A stretch of 64,000 nt of DNA from Sphingomonas kaistensis (GTDB taxonomy: Bacteria; Pseudomonadota; Alphaproteobacteria; Sphingomonadales; Sphingomonadaceae). The stretch's first letter is position 1; each line of letters starts with the position of its first letter. The notes under the pieces were generated by a model. The model saw only the letters and a list, made by a program, of their open reading frames with translations, was not told the DNA's origin and did no database searches. Location: the NCBI RefSeq assembly GCF_036884275.1, contig NZ_CP145607.1, forward strand, positions 2,343,001-2,407,000, written 5' to 3'. The translations under genes and the position numbers were made by a program. Shown piece after piece: positions 37,126 through 44,984 of this stretch.

Positions 37126-38820
37126 TCAGTTGCCGCTGATCCGCTTGCCCGCCGGTACGCCCGGATTGGTCGCCAGCCAGGCTTCGAGCGCATCCAGATC
37201 GAGCCCTGCGTCACGCGGGTCGCGGCCCTGCGCCAGAACGGTGTACCCATCCCCGCCGCTGGCGAGAAAATTATTCACCGTGATGCGATAGCTTCGCGCC
37301 GGATCGATCGGCCGTCCGTTCAGCGTCATGGCCACGATCCGCTGCCCCGCCGGGCGCGCCGTGTCGTACCGATACGCAAAGCCCGCCGACGGGATCAGCA
37401 GGCTGCTCGCCTGAACCTTGCCGTTCACCTCGCGAAAGCCCTGCTCGAGCAGCGCCTTCAGTTCGGCCCCGGTCAGCGTCTTCACCACCAGGCTGTTGCC
37501 GAACGGCTGGGTCGCGAACACTTGCCCGAACGTGACGCTGCCATCGGCCCGCGGCACGATATCCGTCCGCACCCCGCCCGAATTGATAAACGCGATCTCG
37601 GCCCCGCCCCTGTCGCCTCCGCGGGTCGCGGCAAGCTGCGCGTCGGCGATCAACTCGCCCGCCGAACTGTCGCCATCCTCGGCATCCTTGAGCGCAGGCC
37701 GCGACAGCCGCCCGACCACCCGCTCCGCCGCCGGACGCGCCGCGGCGACATAACGATCGACCAGCGCCTGCACCGCGGGATCGGCTTCCGCGACCACCGG
37801 TACGTTTTCGGCCTTGGCTGCAAGAAGACGCCGCGTCGACGGATCGAATCGCAGCCGGATGTCGCTCACCAGATAGCCGTTCTTGCCCGCGCTGGTCAGC
37901 AAGCGCCGCGTCGCGCCCTCGCCCACCTCGCAAGTGTAGGCATTGTGGGTATGCCCACTCACTACCACGCTGATCGCGGGATCGAGCTTGCCGAGGATCG
38001 GCACGATCTCGCCCGACAGCCCGTCGCAGCCCAGCGCATCATACACCGGCGGTACCCGCCCGCCCTGATGGACGAGCAGCACGATCGTATCCGCGCCCTC
38101 GGCCTTGAGAGCAGGGACCAGCGCATTCGCCGTCGCCGCTTCGTCGGCAAAGGTGAGGCCCGCCACCCCCGCCGGCGTCACCAGCGTCGCGGTGTCCTTC
38201 AGCGTCATGCCGATAAAGCCGACCTTGACCGGCCCCATCTGCCGGATGGCGGTGCCAGGAAACAGCGTGTTCCCGCCCCCGGTAATGACGTTGGCGGCAA
38301 GATAACGAAAACCCGCCGCGGCATGCGGCTCGACCGCGCAGGGCACCCGCGTGGTCAGCTTGTCGCACCCGCCGCGCTGCATCCGCAGCAGCTCCGCGCC
38401 GCCCTTGTCGAACTCGTGATTACCGACCGCGGCATAATCGAGCCCGGCCATGCTCAGCGCCTTGATCGTCGGCTCGTCGAGGAAATAAGCCGACACCAAT
38501 GGCGTCGCCCCGATCAGGTCGCCCGCCGCCACCGTCACCGTCTCGGCCTGCCCCGTCCGCAGCCGCTTCAGCGTCGCCGCCAGTTGCGCCGCCCCGCCGG
38601 CGCGGATCTTCGCGGTCGTTCCGTCGGCCCTGCGCAGCGGCACCGGATCGCGCGGCGTTTCGAGATTGCCGTGAAAGTCGTTGAGCCCGAGGATCTGCAC
38701 CTCGACCGGCGCCGCAGCCCTCACCGGAGCCGCCGGTCGCTCCACCGTTGCGCACGCGGCCAGCCCCGCGCTGGACGCGAGCAGCAAAAGGCGTTGAATT
38801 CGTGCCTGCATCAAAACCAT
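37126..38820 (-). CDS. UshA-type 5'-nucleotidase / 2',3'-cyclic phosphodiesterase, lipoprotein
   Basis: A 564-residue exported metallophosphatase. The lipobox AAC (C23) follows a short leader. The metallophosphoesterase domain has GLNDFHGNLE, YAAVGNHEFDKG and VVVSGHTHNAY; the C-terminal 5'-nucleotidase domain has FINSGGVRTDI and the substrate strip NNFLASGGDGY. It should remove phosphate from extracellular nucleotides so the nucleosides can be imported. The start could also be the ATG at 38811. It ends 20 bases from the exported methyltransferase-like gene, in convergence. Confidence 0.93.
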   Translation of the reverse strand: MVLMQARIQRLLLLASSAGLAACATVERPAAPVRAAAPVEVQILGLNDFHGNLETPRDPVPLRRADGTTAKIRAGGAAQLAATLKRLRTGQAETVTVAAGDLIGATPLVSAYFLDEPTIKALSMAGLDYAAVGNHEFDKGGAELLRMQRGGCDKLTTRVPCAVEPHAAAGFRYLAANVITGGGNTLFPGTAIRQMGPVKVGFIGMTLKDTATLVTPAGVAGLTFADEAATANALVPALKAEGADTIVLLVHQGGRVPPVYDALGCDGLSGEIVPILGKLDPAISVVVSGHTHNAYTCEVGEGATRRLLTSAGKNGYLVSDIRLRFDPSTRRLLAAKAENVPVVAEADPAVQALVDRYVAAARPAAERVVGRLSRPALKDAEDGDSSAGELIADAQLAATRGGDRGGAEIAFINSGGVRTDIVPRADGSVTFGQVFATQPFGNSLVVKTLTGAELKALLEQGFREVNGKVQASSLLIPSAGFAYRYDTARPAGQRIVAMTLNGRPIDPARSYRITVNNFLASGGDGYTVLAQGRDPRDAGLDLDALEAWLATNPGVPAGKRISGN

Positions 38821-39010
38821 CCACTCCCTCGCGGCGATTGGGCGCCCCTACCACGGCGTCAGTGACAAGCCAGAGAATCGCCTTCCACGCCTCCTCAGCG
38901 CCCCTTGCGTCAGAAGCCCATAGAAGACGAGATCATTCGTCCATTCCGCGGCGCCCCGATAGAGAATCAAACTGTCCGCACCCTGACCGACGAGCGACTA
39001 ACGCCCCCCC

Positions 39011-39036
39011 GTCACCCCGGACCTGATCCGGGGTCC
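39011..39036. repeat. REP-like CCCCGGA hairpin
   Basis: GTCACCCCGGA-CCTGA-TCCGGGGTCC forms a perfect 8-bp stem (39014-39021 with 39027-39034). It resembles the REP hairpins common in intergenic regions of sphingomonads. It lies in the gap between the UshA-like gene and cdd. Confidence 0.75.
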
Positions 39037-39101
39037 CGCTCCTGCCCATATAAATCAAGCTCAAGGTGACGAACCGAGGGTGCAACGCTAACAGACCCGG
39101 C

Positions 39102-39551
39102 ATGACCGACGCCGACCTCATCGAAGCCGCCCGCGCCGCCGCACTCAAGGCCTACGCCCCCTATTCCGGCTATTCGGTCGGCTGCGCGATCCTCAGCTCG
39201 GACGGCCAGCTCGTCACCGGCGCCAACATGGAAAACGCCTGCTATCGCCTCGGCATCTGCGCCGAACAAAGCGCGCTCACCACCGCCCAGCACGCCTTCG
39301 GCCTCCACAACATCGCCCGCATCGCGGTCGCCGGCGGCAACGGCTCAGGCGACACGCTGACCGGCGACCAGAGCGTCACGCCCTGCGGCGGCTGCCGCCA
39401 GGCCCTCCTCGAAGCAAGCCACCTCGCCGGCCGCGACTTCGAAATCCTCTGCGCCAGCGGCGACGGCACCAAGATCGAGCGCCTGACCCTCTCGACCCTC
39501 ATCCCCCACGGCTTCGGCCCGGCGAGCCTCAGCGACGCCGCTAAATACTAG
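39102..39551 (+). CDS. cdd: Cytidine deaminase
   Basis: A 149-residue Cdd-family enzyme that deaminates cytidine and deoxycytidine to uridine forms. The ATG at 39102 gives MTDADLIEAARAAALKAYAPY; a longer frame from 39066 adds 12 residues. Substrate-binding NMENACYR, the catalytic CAEQSAL and the zinc-ligand PCGGCRQ are present. The short size is typical of tetrameric Cdd. It fits with the nucleotidase upstream and the nucleoside transporter downstream as part of nucleoside scavenging. Confidence 0.96.
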   Translation: MTDADLIEAARAAALKAYAPYSGYSVGCAILSSDGQLVTGANMENACYRLGICAEQSALTTAQHAFGLHNIARIAVAGGNGSGDTLTGDQSVTPCGGCRQALLEASHLAGRDFEILCASGDGTKIERLTLSTLIPHGFGPASLSDAAKY

Positions 39552-39624
39552 GTCGCGCGGCTAAAATGGAAGAAAGGACGCCGTTCGGTCGAGGAACGGT
39601 CGTTTCGCACGACCTTTGATGATT

Positions 39625-39645
39625 ACTTGCCACCCATTGCCAAGT
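39625..39645 (+). repeat. Divergent hairpin with the same CCACCCATTGC core
   Basis: ACTTG at 39625-39629 pairs with CAAGT at 39641-39645 around CCACCCATTGC. It has the same loop core as the four repeats that follow but a different stem, so it may be a fifth, divergent copy. Confidence 0.4.
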
Positions 39646-39653
39646 CCCAGGGT

Positions 39654-39685
39654 AAATGTCCGCTTTCGACCCATTGCGGACATTT
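39654..39685 (+). repeat. Cassette-type hairpin repeat, copy 1
   Basis: A perfect 10-bp stem AAATGTCCGC / GCGGACATTT around a 12-base loop TTTCGACCCATT. It precedes the first small ORF of the array. All four copies share the orientation and loop. Confidence 0.9.
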
Positions 39686-39690
39686 GGCTG

Positions 39691-39999
39691 ATGAGCGAAC
39701 TTACCGCCATGAGTGGCTCGAAGAACTACGACTCTCTTATGCACGAAGTCTGCGTGGAGCGTGGCTGGTGCGGCGGCATCGTGGATGAAAAGCCTTCGCA
39801 CGTTGACGATTTCATTCCCGCGACCGGCACCGTTTCCGCTGTGCAGTTTTTTGATTGGTTGTTCTTGGCTGATGGGGTGAATCCGAATGAGGAGCCTGAG
39901 AAGTGGCAGAGCCACAAAGATGGATTGGTGGCAGCATTCATCCGTCACATGGGCGCTGACGTGGTTGAGGCCTCCCGGCTCAAGTGGGACTTAGACTGA
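39691..39999 (+). CDS. Small hypothetical protein, array unit 1
   Basis: A 102-residue frame (start uncertain: ATG 39691 or 39709, the latter leaving MSGSKNYDSLMHEVC). The composition is acidic with several Trp, Cys and Phe (ERGWCGGIVDEKPS, VQFFDWLFLADG). The bases are visibly more AT-rich than the neighbours, and there is no signal peptide or known motif. No ribosome site is clear because the hairpin ends only five bases upstream of the first ATG. Family and function unknown. It is bracketed by repeat copies 1 and 2. Confidence 0.7.
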   Translation: MSELTAMSGSKNYDSLMHEVCVERGWCGGIVDEKPSHVDDFIPATGTVSAVQFFDWLFLADGVNPNEEPEKWQSHKDGLVAAFIRHMGADVVEASRLKWDLD

Positions 40000-40006
40000 C
40001 CAGCCC

Positions 40007-40036
40007 AATGTCTGCTTTCCACCCTTTGCGGACATT
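40007..40036 (+). repeat. Cassette-type hairpin repeat, copy 2
   Basis: AATGTCTGC / GCGGACATT with one wobble position around the 12-base loop TTTCCACCCTTT. It begins 7 bases after the stop of unit 1 and ends next to a decayed ORF. Confidence 0.88.
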
Positions 40037-40038
40037 AG

Positions 40039-40293
40039 CGGAACGAGCTTTATCGCGACCTCGGGCATGGAGCGGCAAATGAAACTGCGCGTGGGTTCAG
40101 CTCCGAATGGAATCGGCTTGTTGCGGAAGGTGAGATTGAGGGCAAAATCGGCTTCGTCGTGAGCGACGAGACCGTAGGCGAGTTCAAGGTCTCGCTTTTC
40201 CTTTTTCCGGAAGACGATGACGACTTCGCATACTAACGCAAGCAAGACAGACGCACAGTTGACTTGGACGCCCTCATCGCCGCGCTCGAATAA
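40039..40293 (+). pseudogene. Decayed small ORF without start codon, array unit 2
   Basis: An open frame follows the TAG at 40036-40038 and encodes 65 protein-like residues ending in FPEDDDDFAY before TAA at 40234. No ATG, GTG or TTG lies near its beginning, so it has no usable start; the first in-frame GTG is at codon 41. The frame then continues past the TAA to a second TAA at 40291, ending in VDLDALIAALE, another protein-like tail. I read it as a remnant of a longer gene of unknown family. Confidence 0.5.
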
Positions 40294-40329
40294 GCAAAAC
40301 GGCGGCTGAAGGCATTGTAACCAGTGCAG

Positions 40330-40363
40330 CCGATGTCCGCTTTCCACCCATTGCGGACGTCGG
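40330..40363 (+). repeat. Cassette-type hairpin repeat, copy 3
   Basis: CCGATGTCCGC / GCGGACGTCGG, an 11-bp stem with one G-T pair, around the loop TTTCCACCCATT. Its outer stem bases differ from copy 1 (CCGA/TCGG against AAAT/ATTT) but still pair. Confidence 0.9.
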
Positions 40364-40386
40364 AAGGCGTGCCCTAACATGCGACG

Positions 40387-40761
40387 ATGCGCCACTTTTC
40401 CTTGACAGCCTTCTTGAACGGAGCGCTCCGACCGGACGAGCTTTGGACTGAAATCGAGGCCGAGGTCACCGCTTGTCTTGCCGCTTGCGCCAAGGGCGGC
40501 TCAGGACACGTCATCCTCACTGATGGGCCAAACACGCTGGTCTTGCGCCAGCATGTGGACAAGCTCTTAGCCGCGCTCGCGCAAGAGAAGCTGCCTTTGG
40601 AAGCGGCAGCCTACATTGCCGACGCTCTTATCATGAGTGACGATTTCGAATGGGACGATGAAGCTGTAGCCGAAACTCTCTTCTTTCTATCCGACGAAAG
40701 CAGGCCCCTCACGCACATCGACGTAGAGGGTGCGCGCAGCCGCTTGGCCGCTGCCCACTGA
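40387..40761 (+). CDS. Small hypothetical protein, array unit 3
   Basis: A 124-residue protein starting MRHFSLTAFLNGALRPDELW. It is predicted mostly helical and acidic with alternating hydrophobic positions (LLAALAQEKLPLEAAAYIADALIMSDDFEWDDEAV). There is no signal peptide and I do not recognise the family; immunity or adaptor proteins can look like this, but that is speculation. The A of its TGA stop is the first base of the copy 4 stem, so gene and repeat are joined. Confidence 0.75.
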   Translation: MRHFSLTAFLNGALRPDELWTEIEAEVTACLAACAKGGSGHVILTDGPNTLVLRQHVDKLLAALAQEKLPLEAAAYIADALIMSDDFEWDDEAVAETLFFLSDESRPLTHIDVEGARSRLAAAH

Positions 40762-40788
40762 TGTCCGCTTTCCACCGAATGCGGACAT
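40761..40788 (+). repeat. Cassette-type hairpin repeat, copy 4
   Basis: ATGTCCGC / GCGGACAT, a perfect 8-bp stem around the 12-base loop TTTCCACCGAAT. It ends the array and overlaps the stop codon of unit 3 by one base. Confidence 0.88.
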
Positions 40789-40789
40789 T

Positions 40790-41056
40790 TACACCGGCTT
40801 CATGACATCGCTGCGACGCGACCGACTGCGCAAGCAGGCCGATCACCCGTACTCTAGCATCATGTTGCAAAGTAGGATTTCACCTGATCTACGTACCGCA
40901 GCGGTTCGCCGTTACGTTCTTTGTCAGCCTCGAGTCGATGTTTCGCAAAGGTCTCACCACCCGCGCGAAATACCCCCGCCACCGGTGACCTTTGTGACCT
41001 TGTTCAGGTTCGCGCCGTGTCTTCGGAAGCACAGCGCGAACCCAATCGGCAAGAAA
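40790..41056. other. Gap after the repeat array, no gene seen
   Basis: About 270 bases between repeat copy 4 and the oxygenase stop. I see no convincing coding frame. A GTGACC direct repeat (around 40985 and 40995) and a CACCGGTG palindrome are present but not diagnostic. Confidence 0.6.
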
Positions 41057-42001
41057 TCAGGCGAGCTTGATCTCGCGCAGCCGCTCCATGAGATAATCAT
41101 GGCTGCTGATCGGCGGCCACTTCGGCTCCTCACCTTCGGCGACGGTGCCGGGCAGCGCCTCGATGGTGAAGTCGGGCCGGAAGTGGAGGAAGAAGGGCAT
41201 CGAATAACGCGCGTTGCTGGCGCGGTCCGGGGCCGGATTGACCACCCGGTGCGGGGTCGAGCGAAGCTTCCCGTTGGTCAGCCGCTGCAGCATGTCGCCG
41301 ATGTTGATGACCAGCTCACCCGGCTTGGGTGACACGGGAATCCACCGCCCGTCGCGGGTCTTGAGCTCCAGCCCCGCTTCCTCGGCGCCCAGCAGCAGGG
41401 TGATGGTGTTGATGTCCTCATGCGCCCCGGCGCGAATATGCTCGCCGGTCGCTTCCTGCTGCGGCGGATAATGAAGCAGGCGCAGCACCGAATTGCCGTC
41501 GCGCACGGTGTCGGTGAAATAATCCTCGTCGATCCCGAGATAGCGCGCGATCGCCTTCAGGACCGTCACGCCGGTCCGGTCGAAAGTGTCGTAGAGCTCG
41601 AGGAACGTCTCCTTGAATCCCGGCACTTCGGACGGCCAGACGTTGTCGGCCATCACCTCGCGGAAGCTGTGCCCTTCCGACAGTTCGCGGCCGACGTGCC
41701 AGAATTCCTTGAGGTCGTGGGCCTTGGCACCCTTGGCGGTTTCGATCCCGAACGGCGTGTAGCCCCGGGCTCCGCCGCTCCCCAGCGCATATTTGCGCTT
41801 GGTCTCTTCGGGCAGTGCGAAGAACTCCTTCGCCTTCTCCTCGGCCCGCCCGATCAGCTCGTCAGGAATGCCGTGGTCGGCCAGCACGGCAAAGCCATAT
41901 TCCTCGAAGCTCTTGCCCAGCTGCTGGGCAAAGGAGTCGCGGTCGGCCTCGGCTTCCTTGAGGGAAACGGAAGCGATATTGTCGATCGTATCGATGCTCA
42001 T
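41057..42001 (-). CDS. 2-oxoglutarate/Fe(II)-dependent oxygenase (isopenicillin-N-synthase-like)
   Basis: A 314-residue non-heme iron oxygenase. The facial triad is H194-x-D196 and H251, and 2-oxoglutarate binding is shown by R265-x-S267 (ARYSMPF). The N-terminal DIOX_N region (about 5-120) has YGFAVLADHGIPDEL and LKEFWHVGRE. The family hydroxylates or desaturates small molecules; the substrate here is not known. It is the last of a same-strand run after the nucleoside transporter (42-base gap), though a shared function is not evident. Confidence 0.93.
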   Translation of the reverse strand: MSIDTIDNIASVSLKEAEADRDSFAQQLGKSFEEYGFAVLADHGIPDELIGRAEEKAKEFFALPEETKRKYALGSGGARGYTPFGIETAKGAKAHDLKEFWHVGRELSEGHSFREVMADNVWPSEVPGFKETFLELYDTFDRTGVTVLKAIARYLGIDEDYFTDTVRDGNSVLRLLHYPPQQEATGEHIRAGAHEDINTITLLLGAEEAGLELKTRDGRWIPVSPKPGELVINIGDMLQRLTNGKLRSTPHRVVNPAPDRASNARYSMPFFLHFRPDFTIEALPGTVAEGEEPKWPPISSHDYLMERLREIKLA

Positions 42002-42043
42002 AACCCGCGCCCTTACGCCGAAGTGATTGAGCCGCCAAGATGT

Positions 42044-43330
42044 CTACGGCAGCATGATCCCGGCCAGCGCCGCGCTCATCAGATTGGCAAGGCTGCCGGC
42101 GAGCAAAGCCTTCAGGCCAAGCCGCGCGATCACCGGCCGCTGATTAGGCGCGAGGCCGCCGGTCACCGCCATCTGGATCGCGATGGACGAGAAATTGGCG
42201 AATCCGCACAGCGCAAATGTCACAATGGCGCGGCTACGATCGCTAAGCCCCGCGGCGGCGCCCTGCGCGTTGCCGAGGTCGATGAAAGCGACGAACTCGT
42301 TCAGCACAATCTTGGTCCCGAACAGCCCGCCCGCGATCCCCGCCTCGTTCCACGGCACGCCGATCAGATACATAATCGGCTGGAAGAGATAGCCGACCAG
42401 CCGCTGGAAGCTCAGGCCTTCGAGCCCGAACCAGCCGCCGATCCCGCCGAGGATGCCGTTGGCCAGCGCGACCAGCGCCACGAAGGCCAGCACCATCGCG
42501 CCGACCGCGACCGCCAGCTTGACCCCGGTCTGCGCGCCCTGCGCGGCGGCCATGATGATGTTGGCGGGCTTTTCGCCCTCTTCAAAGGTTTCGGCGATCT
42601 GCACCGTTTCGGCCGGCGGTCCGGCTTCGGCCAGCGCTTCGCCGCTCGTCGGCGAGGCAACCGGCTCGACCGGGTCGGGCATCAAGAGCTTCGCCATCAG
42701 GATCCCGCCCGGCGCGCTCATGAAGGCGGCGGCAAGGAGGAACGGCAGATAGCGGTCGCCCAGCAGGCTGGCGTAAGCCGCAAGGATGGTTCCGGCGACA
42801 CCCGCCATGCCGACCACCATCAGCGTGAACAGCTTGGCCGGCGGCAAGGCGGCGAGATACGGGCGCACCACCAGCGGGCTTTCCGACTGACCGACGAAGA
42901 TGTTTGCGGCCGAGCCCAGCGCCTCGACCCGACCAATGCCCGTCGCCCAGCCGATCGCCCCGCCGACCCACCGCACCACGCGCTGCATGATGCCAAGGTA
43001 ATACAGGATCGATACCAGCGCGGCGAAGAAGATGATCACCGGCAACGCGCCCAGCGCGAAGGTGTTGTACAGCGCCGGATTATTGTCCTTCGGCCCGAAC
43101 AGGAACGCGGTCCCCTCGCCCGCATAGCCGAGCAGGTTGGAGACGCCGGTCGCCATGCCCTGGATCACCGCCCGGCCGACGCTGTTATTGAGCACCAGAT
43201 AGGCAATCAAAGCTTGAAGCGCGAAGGAGGCGATCACCACGCGAGGCCGGATCGCGTGCTTGTCGCTCGACAGCAGGAAAGCGAACAGAAGAATGGCGGC
43301 GATGCCGAGCAGGCCGAAAAACTGATTCAT
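42044..43330 (-). CDS. Concentrative nucleoside transporter (NupC/CNT family)
   Basis: A 428-residue CNT-family transporter importing nucleosides with protons or sodium. The N-terminal part has about three helices; the gate and core have GEGTAFLFG, IFVGQSESPLVVRPYL (the QxEx motif), MSAPGGILMAKLL, then GTKIVLNEFVAFIDL and LCGFANFSSIAIQMAVTGGLAPN. A loop of about 40 Pro/Glu-rich residues sits in the middle. It is downstream of a LOG-family gene and an adenosine kinase on the same strand. Confidence 0.93.
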   Translation of the reverse strand: MNQFFGLLGIAAILLFAFLLSSDKHAIRPRVVIASFALQALIAYLVLNNSVGRAVIQGMATGVSNLLGYAGEGTAFLFGPKDNNPALYNTFALGALPVIIFFAALVSILYYLGIMQRVVRWVGGAIGWATGIGRVEALGSAANIFVGQSESPLVVRPYLAALPPAKLFTLMVVGMAGVAGTILAAYASLLGDRYLPFLLAAAFMSAPGGILMAKLLMPDPVEPVASPTSGEALAEAGPPAETVQIAETFEEGEKPANIIMAAAQGAQTGVKLAVAVGAMVLAFVALVALANGILGGIGGWFGLEGLSFQRLVGYLFQPIMYLIGVPWNEAGIAGGLFGTKIVLNEFVAFIDLGNAQGAAAGLSDRSRAIVTFALCGFANFSSIAIQMAVTGGLAPNQRPVIARLGLKALLAGSLANLMSAALAGIMLP

Positions 43331-43357
43331 CGTGATGCTTTCCCGCCCCCCGGCGAA

Positions 43358-43933
43358 TTACCAGACCATGCCTTGCGTAGCGTTTGCAGCGGCTTCGTCC
43401 AGCCTGTCGATGGCTTGCGCCGGGCTGTCGGCCATCAGCAACTGTCGGCGGCGGCCTTCGCTGAGGAAGCCTGAGGCCGAGACATGATCCATGAAGTCGC
43501 CGAGGCCGGTCCAGAAACCCTGAACATTGAGCAGGCAGAACGGCTTGGCGTGATAGCCAAGCGCATTCCATGTCCAAGCTTCGAACAATTCATCCAGCGT
43601 GCCGATGCCGCCCGGCAGGCAGACGAACGCGTCGCACAGCTCGGTCATCTTGGCCTTGCGCTCGTGCATGCCCGCGACCTGATGCAATTCGGTCAGCCCG
43701 AGATGCGCGACTTCCTTATCGACCAACGCGGCGGGGATCACGCCATGCACCTCGCCGCCGGCTTCGAGCATGGTGTCGGCGATTAAGCCCATCAGGCCGA
43801 GCCGCCCGCCGCCATAAACGAGGTCGATCTTGCGCGCCGCCATTTCGCGGACCAGCGCCACAGCGGCCTCGGCGAACACCGGATCGTTGCCTGGCGCGGA
43901 GCCGCAATAAACGGCGATGCGGCGAATGCTCAT
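43358..43933 (-). CDS. LOG-family (TIGR00730) nucleotide phosphoribohydrolase
   Basis: A 191-residue LOG-family enzyme. The signature PGGIGTLDE (107-115) and the N-terminal VYCGSAPGNDPVF and VYGGGRLGLMG motifs are present. Members cleave AMP or cytokinin monophosphates to the base and ribose 5-phosphate. The ATG overlaps the adenosine-kinase stop (ATGA), and the CNT transporter follows 27 bases later, so it sits in a nucleoside operon where AMP turnover makes sense. Confidence 0.92.
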   Translation of the reverse strand: MSIRRIAVYCGSAPGNDPVFAEAAVALVREMAARKIDLVYGGGRLGLMGLIADTMLEAGGEVHGVIPAALVDKEVAHLGLTELHQVAGMHERKAKMTELCDAFVCLPGGIGTLDELFEAWTWNALGYHAKPFCLLNVQGFWTGLGDFMDHVSASGFLSEGRRRQLLMADSPAQAIDRLDEAAANATQGMVW

Positions 43934-44922
43934 AGCTTTACCAGTTCAGCAAGGTCGGCGACCGGGCGCGCGCCAAAGTGGGAGATAACTTCGGCCGCCG
44001 CGATGCCGCCAGTCATCAGCTGGCGATCGATCGGATGCCCCTTGCACCGCGCGGCGAGGAAACCGGCGGCGAACAGGTCGCCCGCCCCGGTGGTGTCGAC
44101 TACCTGGGGAACGGAGATCGCGGGAACTTCGGTCAGGACGCCCCCTTCGTAAGCGACCGCGCCGGCCGGCCCGCGCGTGAATACCAAGGTCTTCACCTGC
44201 GAGGACAGGCGCTCGATCGCGCTGTCGAGGTTGGGCGCGCCGGCCAGTTGCAGCGCTTCGCTTTCGTTGGCGAAAATGAGGTCGATACCGCCCGCCGCGA
44301 TCAACTTCTGGAGCGGCTCCTTGCGGCCCGGCAGACAAACGCTTTCCGACAGGGTGAACGCCACCGTCCGCTCGGCGGCGTGGGCGATGTCGATCGCGCG
44401 GAACATCGCCTGGCGGCAGAGCTCCGGCCCGAACAGATAGCCTTCGAGATACAGGATCGAGGCAGCGCGGATCGCTTCCTCGTCGACGGCCCCCGCGGCC
44501 AGACAATGCGCCGCGCCGGGCGAGGTGTTCATGGTCCGCTCGCCGTCGGGCGTGACGAGGATCAGGCAGCGCCCGGTCGGTGGCCCGTCCTCGAGTGGCG
44601 GTGTCTCGAACCGCACGCCCAGTGCGCGCATGTCGTGGGTGAAAATCGTGCCGAGCTGGTCCTTCGCGACCTGCCCGACGAAGGCTACGCTGGCGCCGCA
44701 CGCCGCCGCACCCGCCATGCTGTTCGCGGCCGACCCGCCGCTCGTCTCGCGCGCGCTGCCCATCGCGTCGTACAGCACCAGCGCCTCGGCCGGATCGAGC
44801 AATTGCATCGCGCCCTTGGGCAAGTCGAAGCGGGTCAGGAAGTCGTCGTCGCAGGTCGCGATGACGTCGACCAGCGCGTCGCCCATGGCGAGGATGTCGG
44901 TGGCGTGGGGCGGGGAAGTCAC
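43930..44922 (-). CDS. Adenosine kinase (PfkB family)
   Basis: A 330-residue ribokinase-fold kinase. The N-terminal GDALVDVIA, GGSAANSMAGAAACG and the C-terminal anion hole VVDTTGAGDLFAAGFL are typical, and the overall layout matches bacterial adenosine kinases of alphaproteobacteria. It would convert imported adenosine to AMP, which the overlapping LOG gene could split. It is first in the run adenosine kinase - LOG - CNT. Another sugar or nucleoside kinase specificity cannot be excluded. Confidence 0.88.
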   Translation of the reverse strand: MTSPPHATDILAMGDALVDVIATCDDDFLTRFDLPKGAMQLLDPAEALVLYDAMGSARETSGGSAANSMAGAAACGASVAFVGQVAKDQLGTIFTHDMRALGVRFETPPLEDGPPTGRCLILVTPDGERTMNTSPGAAHCLAAGAVDEEAIRAASILYLEGYLFGPELCRQAMFRAIDIAHAAERTVAFTLSESVCLPGRKEPLQKLIAAGGIDLIFANESEALQLAGAPNLDSAIERLSSQVKTLVFTRGPAGAVAYEGGVLTEVPAISVPQVVDTTGAGDLFAAGFLAARCKGHPIDRQLMTGGIAAAEVISHFGARPVADLAELVKL

Positions 44923-44984
44923 GAGGGCGGGCGGTTAAGGACCCGCGCGGGCGGGGTCAACCTCGCCGCCCGCCGCGTGCGCCG

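Noticed and set aside
39991..40395. Minus-strand 134-codon frame over array unit 2
   Set aside because: It runs through two hairpin repeats and ends in repeat-encoded peptide; the plus frame has a more protein-like composition, though it is decayed.
39654..40788. CRISPR array
   Set aside because: The repeats are 320-430 bases apart with genes between them, not 30-40 base spacers, and no cas genes are present.
39654..40788. Classical integron attC sites
   Set aside because: Repeats lack the RYYYAAC and GTTRRRY core sites and no integron integrase is in the window.
40730..41332. 200-codon plus frame across repeat copy 4 and into the oxygenase
   Set aside because: It starts inside array unit 3, passes through the hairpin and overlaps the oxygenase antisense; no domain.
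41057..41332. Operon link of the 2OG oxygenase with the nucleoside genes
   Set aside because: The strand is shared but the 42-base gap and unrelated function give no firm support, so I left it as a separate gene.
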